A DNA stretch of 64,000 nucleotides from Pseudotabrizicola algicola. Its GTDB lineage: Bacteria; Pseudomonadota; Alphaproteobacteria; Rhodobacterales; Rhodobacteraceae. A program made the position numbers and the translations under genes. Location: contig NZ_JAAIKE010000001.1 of assembly GCF_010915705.1 (NCBI RefSeq), positions 1,116,001-1,180,000 on the forward strand, in the 5' to 3' direction. The notes under the pieces are model-generated. The model saw only the letters and a program-made list of their open reading frames with translations, did no database searches and was not told where the DNA came from. Position 1 is the stretch's first letter; each line of letters begins with the position of its first letter. This document shows, piece after piece, positions 60,494-64,000 of this stretch.

Positions 60494-60528
60494 GCAGCTT
60501 TCCCAAATACTCCCGCCGGAGGCATCCG
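60494..60528. repeat. Dispersed intergenic repeat, family A, copy 4 (half element)
   Basis: CAGCTTTCCCAAATACTCCC followed by GCCGGAGGCATCC is the minus-oriented half of family A. The facing arm is absent, so this copy is truncated. It lies in the 222-base gap between dnaB and alr. Confidence 0.75.
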
Positions 60529-60683
60529 CCAGCTGTCCCCGTCGCCGCGCCGGACGGCTGTCGCGCGGCAGCAGCGGGCGCGGGGGGCTCGATGCCCCCC
60601 AAGCCCGCCCCCCGGCCCGCCCCCTTTCTGCCAAAGCCCCGTTTTTCCCTTGACCCTCACCCCTGATCTGACAACAAACCCCC

Positions 60684-61733
60684 ATGACAACAGCGACCCT
60701 CTCCATTGATCTTGATGCCATCGCCGCCAACTGGCGCGCCTTGGACCGTGCTTCAGCCTCCGGCGTGCAGACGGCGGCGGTGGTCAAGGCCGATGCCTAT
60801 GGCCTTGGCATCACCCGCGTGGCGCGCGCGCTGGCGCAGGCGGGGGCGCGGCGGTTCTTCGTGGCCGTCGCCGAGGAAGGCGCGGCCTTGCGGCAGGCGC
60901 TGGGGCCGGGGCCGCAGATCTGCGTGATGTCGGGCCATATGGCGGGCGACACCGAGATGGTGCACGACCTTGACCTGACCCCGATGCTGGGCAGCATCGA
61001 TCAGGTCACCCGCCACCTCGAATCCCTGCCCGGCCTGCCCTTCGGCATCCAGCTTGACACCGGGATGAACCGTCTTGGCATGGAAGAGGCGGAATGGGAG
61101 GCGGTGGCGCCCTTCGTGCTCGACGCCGGACCGGAACTGATCATGTCGCATCTGGCCTGCGCCGATGACCCAGATCACGCGCTCAATGATCTGCAACTTG
61201 CCACCTTTCACGCCATGACCGATGGCACCGGCGTGCCGCGCTCGCTGGCGGCGACGGGGGGCATCCTGCTGGGGCCGAAGTACCACTTCGACCTGACACG
61301 CCCCGGCATCGGCCTTTACGGCGGGCGTCCCTATGAAGGGGCGAGCCGCGTGGTCGGCCTGTCCTTGCCGGTGATCCAGACCCGCATCGTGCAGCCGGGC
61401 GAGGCTGTGGGCTATTCCTGCACCTGGACGGCAGAGGTGCCCAGCATGATTGCCACCGTCTCGGGCGGCTACGCCGACGGGCTGCTGCGCGGCCTGTCGA
61501 ACACCGCCGTGCTCTGGGATGGGGACACCCCCTGCCCGCTGGTGGGCCGCGTGTCGATGGACCTCATCACCGTCGACATCAGCCATCTGACCTATGTGCC
61601 GCGCAGTCTGGACATTCTGGGCCCGCATCAGACGGTGGATGATCTGGCCGATGCTGCCGGCACCATCGGCTATGAAATCCTCACCTCGCTGGGCCATCGC
61701 TATACCCGCCGCTATCAGGAGGGGGCCGCGTGA
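60684..61733 (+). CDS. alr: Alr, alanine racemase
   Basis: PLP enzyme that interconverts L- and D-alanine for peptidoglycan. The 349 residues have the PLP lysine K35 in [12 protein letters not shown], the partner-subunit tyrosine motif [11 protein letters not shown] and the phosphate-binding [12 protein letters not shown] near the C-terminus. ATG 60684 follows a spacer with no strong ribosome site. The stop overlaps the mlaE start (GTGA). Confidence 0.94.
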   Translation: MTTATLSIDLDAIAANWRALDRASASGVQTAAVVKADAYGLGITRVARALAQAGARRFFVAVAEEGAALRQALGPGPQICVMSGHMAGDTEMVHDLDLTPMLGSIDQVTRHLESLPGLPFGIQLDTGMNRLGMEEAEWEAVAPFVLDAGPELIMSHLACADDPDHALNDLQLATFHAMTDGTGVPRSLAATGGILLGPKYHFDLTRPGIGLYGGRPYEGASRVVGLSLPVIQTRIVQPGEAVGYSCTWTAEVPSMIATVSGGYADGLLRGLSNTAVLWDGDTPCPLVGRVSMDLITVDISHLTYVPRSLDILGPHQTVDDLADAAGTIGYEILTSLGHRYTRRYQEGAA

Positions 61734-62512
61734 GCGCTGCCGCCGGTCTGCGCGCGATTGGCCGTCCGGCGCTGGCGGCGCTGGCGGCCATCGGGCGCGT
61801 GGCGCTGTTTGCAGTTGCGACGCTGGGCCATCTTTTGCGCCCGCCCTTCTATTGGCGCGAGTTCGGGGCGCAGCTGATGCAGATCGGCTGGTTCAGCCTG
61901 CCGGTGGTGGGTCTGACCGCGCTTTTCACCGGCGGCGCGCTGGCGCTGCAGATCTATTCCGGCGGCGCGCGCTTCAATGCCGAGGCGGTGGTGCCGTCGA
62001 TCGTCGCCATCGGCATGGTGCGCGAGCTTGGCCCGGTTCTGGGCGGATTGATGGTGGCGGCGCGTGTCGCCAGTTCCATCGCCGCCGAGCTTGGCACCAT
62101 GAAAGTGACCGAGCAGATCGACGCGCTGACCACGCTGTCGACCAATCCGATGAAATACCTTGTGGTGCCGCGCGTGCTGGCCGCCACGCTCGCCGTGCCG
62201 GTGCTGGTGGGTGTCGGCGACGCCATCGGCATCATGGGCGGCTGGCTGGTGGGCGTCACGCGGCTGGAGTTCAACTCGGTCACCTACCTGAAGAACACCA
62301 TCGACTTTCTGGAAGTCTGGGATGTGGGATCGGGGCTTGTGAAAGGGGCTGCTTTCGGCTTCATCGTGGCGCTCTTGGGCTGCTATCACGGCATGAATTC
62401 GGGGCGCGGGGCGCAAGGCGTGGGCCGCGCGACCAAGGCGGCGGTGGTGGGGGCAAGCGTGCTGATCCTCGCGGCCAATTACATGCTGACAGAGGTGTTC
62501 TTTACCTCATGA
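61730..62512 (+). CDS. mlaE: MlaE-type ABC permease
   Basis: Permease of the Mla/MCE phospholipid-transport family, 260 residues, with five or six helices. The family pattern includes [20 protein letters not shown], the core [20 protein letters not shown] and the [20 protein letters not shown] loop that contacts the ATPase. GTG 61730 overlaps the alr stop, so expression is coupled to alr. The partner ATPase gene follows with a 4-base overlap. The MCE-domain MlaD and MlaC genes are not here. Confidence 0.92.
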   Translation: MSAAAGLRAIGRPALAALAAIGRVALFAVATLGHLLRPPFYWREFGAQLMQIGWFSLPVVGLTALFTGGALALQIYSGGARFNAEAVVPSIVAIGMVRELGPVLGGLMVAARVASSIAAELGTMKVTEQIDALTTLSTNPMKYLVVPRVLAATLAVPVLVGVGDAIGIMGGWLVGVTRLEFNSVTYLKNTIDFLEVWDVGSGLVKGAAFGFIVALLGCYHGMNSGRGAQGVGRATKAAVVGASVLILAANYMLTEVFFTS

Positions 62513-63255
62513 TCAGTCTGAGCAAGGTCACCAAATTCTTTGGCGCCAATGCGGTGTTGCGCGGGGTGGATCTGACGATCCCGACCGGCAAGAGCATGGT
62601 CATCATCGGCGGGTCCGGCACCGGCAAATCGGTGCTGCTGAAATGTATCCTCGGTCTGGTCGAGCCCGATGGCGGCACGATCATGCTGGACGGGCAGGAT
62701 GTGCGCCGCGCCGAGCGGGATGCCTTCCTTGCCCGTTTCGGCATGCTGTTTCAGGGCGGCGCGCTGTTCGATTCGCTGCGCGTCTGGGAGAATGTGGCCT
62801 TCCGGCTGATGCGCGGCGCCAACCGCCGCCCCAAGGACGAGGCGCGGGCGATCGCGCTGGAAAAGCTGCGCCGCGTGGGGCTTGGCCCGCAGGTGGCCGA
62901 TCTTTATCCGGCAGAGCTTTCAGGCGGCATGCAGAAGCGCGTGGGCCTTGCCCGCGCCATTGCCGCCGAGCCCGAGATCATCTTTTTCGACGAACCCACC
63001 ACCGGGCTTGACCCGATCATGTCGGGGGTCATCAATGACCTGATCCGCGAGATCGTGGTGGAAATGGGGGCGACGGCGATGACGATCACCCATGACATGA
63101 GTTCGGTGCGCGCGATTGCCGATGAGGTGGCCATGTTGCATCAGGGCATGATCCAGTGGACGGGTCCGGTGACCGATCTTGACGGCTGCGCAGACCCATA
63201 TGTGCAGCAATTCATCCACGGCCGCGCGGCAGGCCCGATCAACCCGATCCGCTAG
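62509..63255 (+). CDS. mlaF: MlaF-type ABC ATPase
   Basis: ATPase subunit of 248 residues paired with MlaE. Walker A is GGSGTGKS (35-42), followed by LFQGGALFDSLRVWENVAF (Q-loop), LSGGMQKRVGLARAIA (signature) and IFFDEPTTGLDPI (Walker B). The H-loop is in TITHDMSSVRAIAD. The start ATG 62509 overlaps the mlaE stop as ATGA. Confidence 0.93.
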   Translation: MISLSKVTKFFGANAVLRGVDLTIPTGKSMVIIGGSGTGKSVLLKCILGLVEPDGGTIMLDGQDVRRAERDAFLARFGMLFQGGALFDSLRVWENVAFRLMRGANRRPKDEARAIALEKLRRVGLGPQVADLYPAELSGGMQKRVGLARAIAAEPEIIFFDEPTTGLDPIMSGVINDLIREIVVEMGATAMTITHDMSSVRAIADEVAMLHQGMIQWTGPVTDLDGCADPYVQQFIHGRAAGPINPIR

Positions 63256-63260
63256 CCGCG

Positions 63261-63671
63261 ATGGACCCGATGTTTCAGGTAGATCTGTCGTTTCTCTTCG
63301 AACAGCCCTCGATCTGGCGCACTCTGGTTCAGACCCTGATCATCCTTACCCCGCTGGCCATTGCGCTGTCGGCCTATGGCACATGGCGGATCGGCGACCG
63401 GCGCGGGCCGCTGCTGATGGCGGGGGTGGCGCTTTACCTGTTGTGGATGTTCTGGCCCGCCCCGCTTGCCGCCGAACTGGTGCTGCCCGGTCGGGCGGTG
63501 TCGGTGATCGGCTGGTTCTGGCTGGTCTCGGCATGGGGGCGGCAGGCGAAATGGCACGAGCCGCTGCTTTTGCTGTCCAACAGCATCGTGCTGGCAATCC
63601 TGATCGCGCTGATCCTGACAACGGGAGTGGCGGGGATACGCGACGCGATGGGCTGGGACGTGCCGCTGTAG
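63261..63671 (+). CDS. Small multi-pass membrane protein
   Basis: A 136-residue protein with four hydrophobic segments (about 20-40, 50-66, 78-92 and 103-123) and short loops. There is no signature motif. Family not recognised. It begins 5 bases after mlaF and may be co-transcribed with it; a role with the lipid transporter is only a guess. Confidence 0.75.
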   Translation: MDPMFQVDLSFLFEQPSIWRTLVQTLIILTPLAIALSAYGTWRIGDRRGPLLMAGVALYLLWMFWPAPLAAELVLPGRAVSVIGWFWLVSAWGRQAKWHEPLLLLSNSIVLAILIALILTTGVAGIRDAMGWDVPL

Positions 63672-63761
63672 CGCCCGCCTGCCCCTGCCCAACCCTGCCG
63701 CGCTGCGGGTGATGGACCGCGAGGCTTGAAGAGCGCACCGGTTCCGCGCTAGGCAAGCGGG

Positions 63762-64000
63762 ATGAGCAAATCCCCTTCCGGTTTCACCTGCACCGCCTGC
63801 GGCGCGCGCCACAAGAAATGGCAAGGCCGCTGCGACAGTTGCGGCGCCTGGAACACCATCATCGAAGAAGCCCCGCTGTCGGCCGGACCAAAGGCGCTGG
63901 GGCACAAGGGCCGCACCATCGCGCTGACCGATCTTGCCACCGAAGAGGCACCGCCGCCGCGCGCCTCTTCGGGGATCGACGAGCTGGACAGGGTGCTGGG
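63762..64000 (+). CDS. radA: RadA, DNA repair protein (partial)
   Basis: RecA-like branch-migration protein involved in recombinational repair, cut by the right edge after 79 residues. The N-terminal zinc finger is FTCTACGARHKKWQGRCDSC, the four-cysteine motif of RadA/Sms, followed by GAWNTIIEE. The stretch RASSGIDELDRVLG starts the ATPase domain. Start ATG 63762. Confidence 0.93.
   Translation, partial: MSKSPSGFTCTACGARHKKWQGRCDSCGAWNTIIEEAPLSAGPKALGHKGRTIALTDLATEEAPPPRASSGIDELDRVL

Overview
The window is GC-rich, densely coding DNA that looks like a chromosomal segment of an alphaproteobacterium, most likely order Rhodobacterales (Rhodobacter/Paracoccus/Tabrizicola-like; this is inference, no 16S gene is present). 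The main pointers are a complete NepR-EcfG-PhyR general stress system with textbook EcfG promoters, a RutR-type pyrimidine regulator, the urease operon layout with an inserted ureJ and an extra small gene, a DUF6455 protein, and the dispersed intergenic repeats. No tRNA, rRNA, CRISPR array, prophage or intact insertion sequence was seen.

Region 1 (1-7.1 kb, minus strand): urea use. The 5' end of urtA (urea ABC importer) lies downstream of a urease operon ureD-ureA-ureJ-ureB-(small gene)-ureC-ureE-ureF-ureG, which ends in a clear terminator. A 56-residue ORF on the opposite strand sits between ureC and ureE.

Region 2 (7.3-11.8 kb): a sugar transferase, a ribokinase plus RbsD/FucU mutarotase pair, a Crp/Fnr regulator with four FNR-like cysteines, a receiver-like protein without a phosphorylatable aspartate, and a membrane HisKA_2 kinase.

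Region 3 (11.8-23.7 kb): a general-stress-response island. nepR-ecfG-kinase-phospholipase D face phyR across two overlapping, oppositely oriented EcfG promoters. Exact GGAAC-N16/17-CGTT promoters also precede exoD, a DUF1328 gene, a three-gene envelope operon (PLDc_N, holin-like, DUF883-like), a secreted protein and dps. Next come a GGDEF protein with an HNOBA domain and an H-NOX-like partner that has lost the haem ligand.

Region 4 (23.7-37 kb): a DUF4153 membrane protein, phoU-phoB with a Pho-box-like array upstream but no pst genes, small housekeeping genes, an M48 lipoprotein protease, a nitroreductase, a CysZ/EI24 protein, an Ada/AlkA-type pseudogene, an EamA exporter, a long-chain acyl-CoA synthetase and an MsbA-like ABC exporter.

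Region 5 (37-49 kb): a tightly packed operon of three alpha/beta hydrolases, a PLP dehydratase and an MFS pump, then an enolase-superfamily enzyme, a TetR regulator with a palindromic operator, a P-type cation ATPase, an SDR oxidoreductase and a KefB-like antiporter.

Region 6 (49-58.7 kb): pyrimidine metabolism. rutR is divergent, across two RutR-box-like palindromes, from N-carbamoyl amidohydrolase, dihydropyrimidinase and an NMT1/THI5-type ABC importer. The de novo genes pyrC and pyrE follow. Region 7 (58.7-64 kb): dnaB, alr, an MlaEF-type lipid transporter, a membrane protein and the start of radA.
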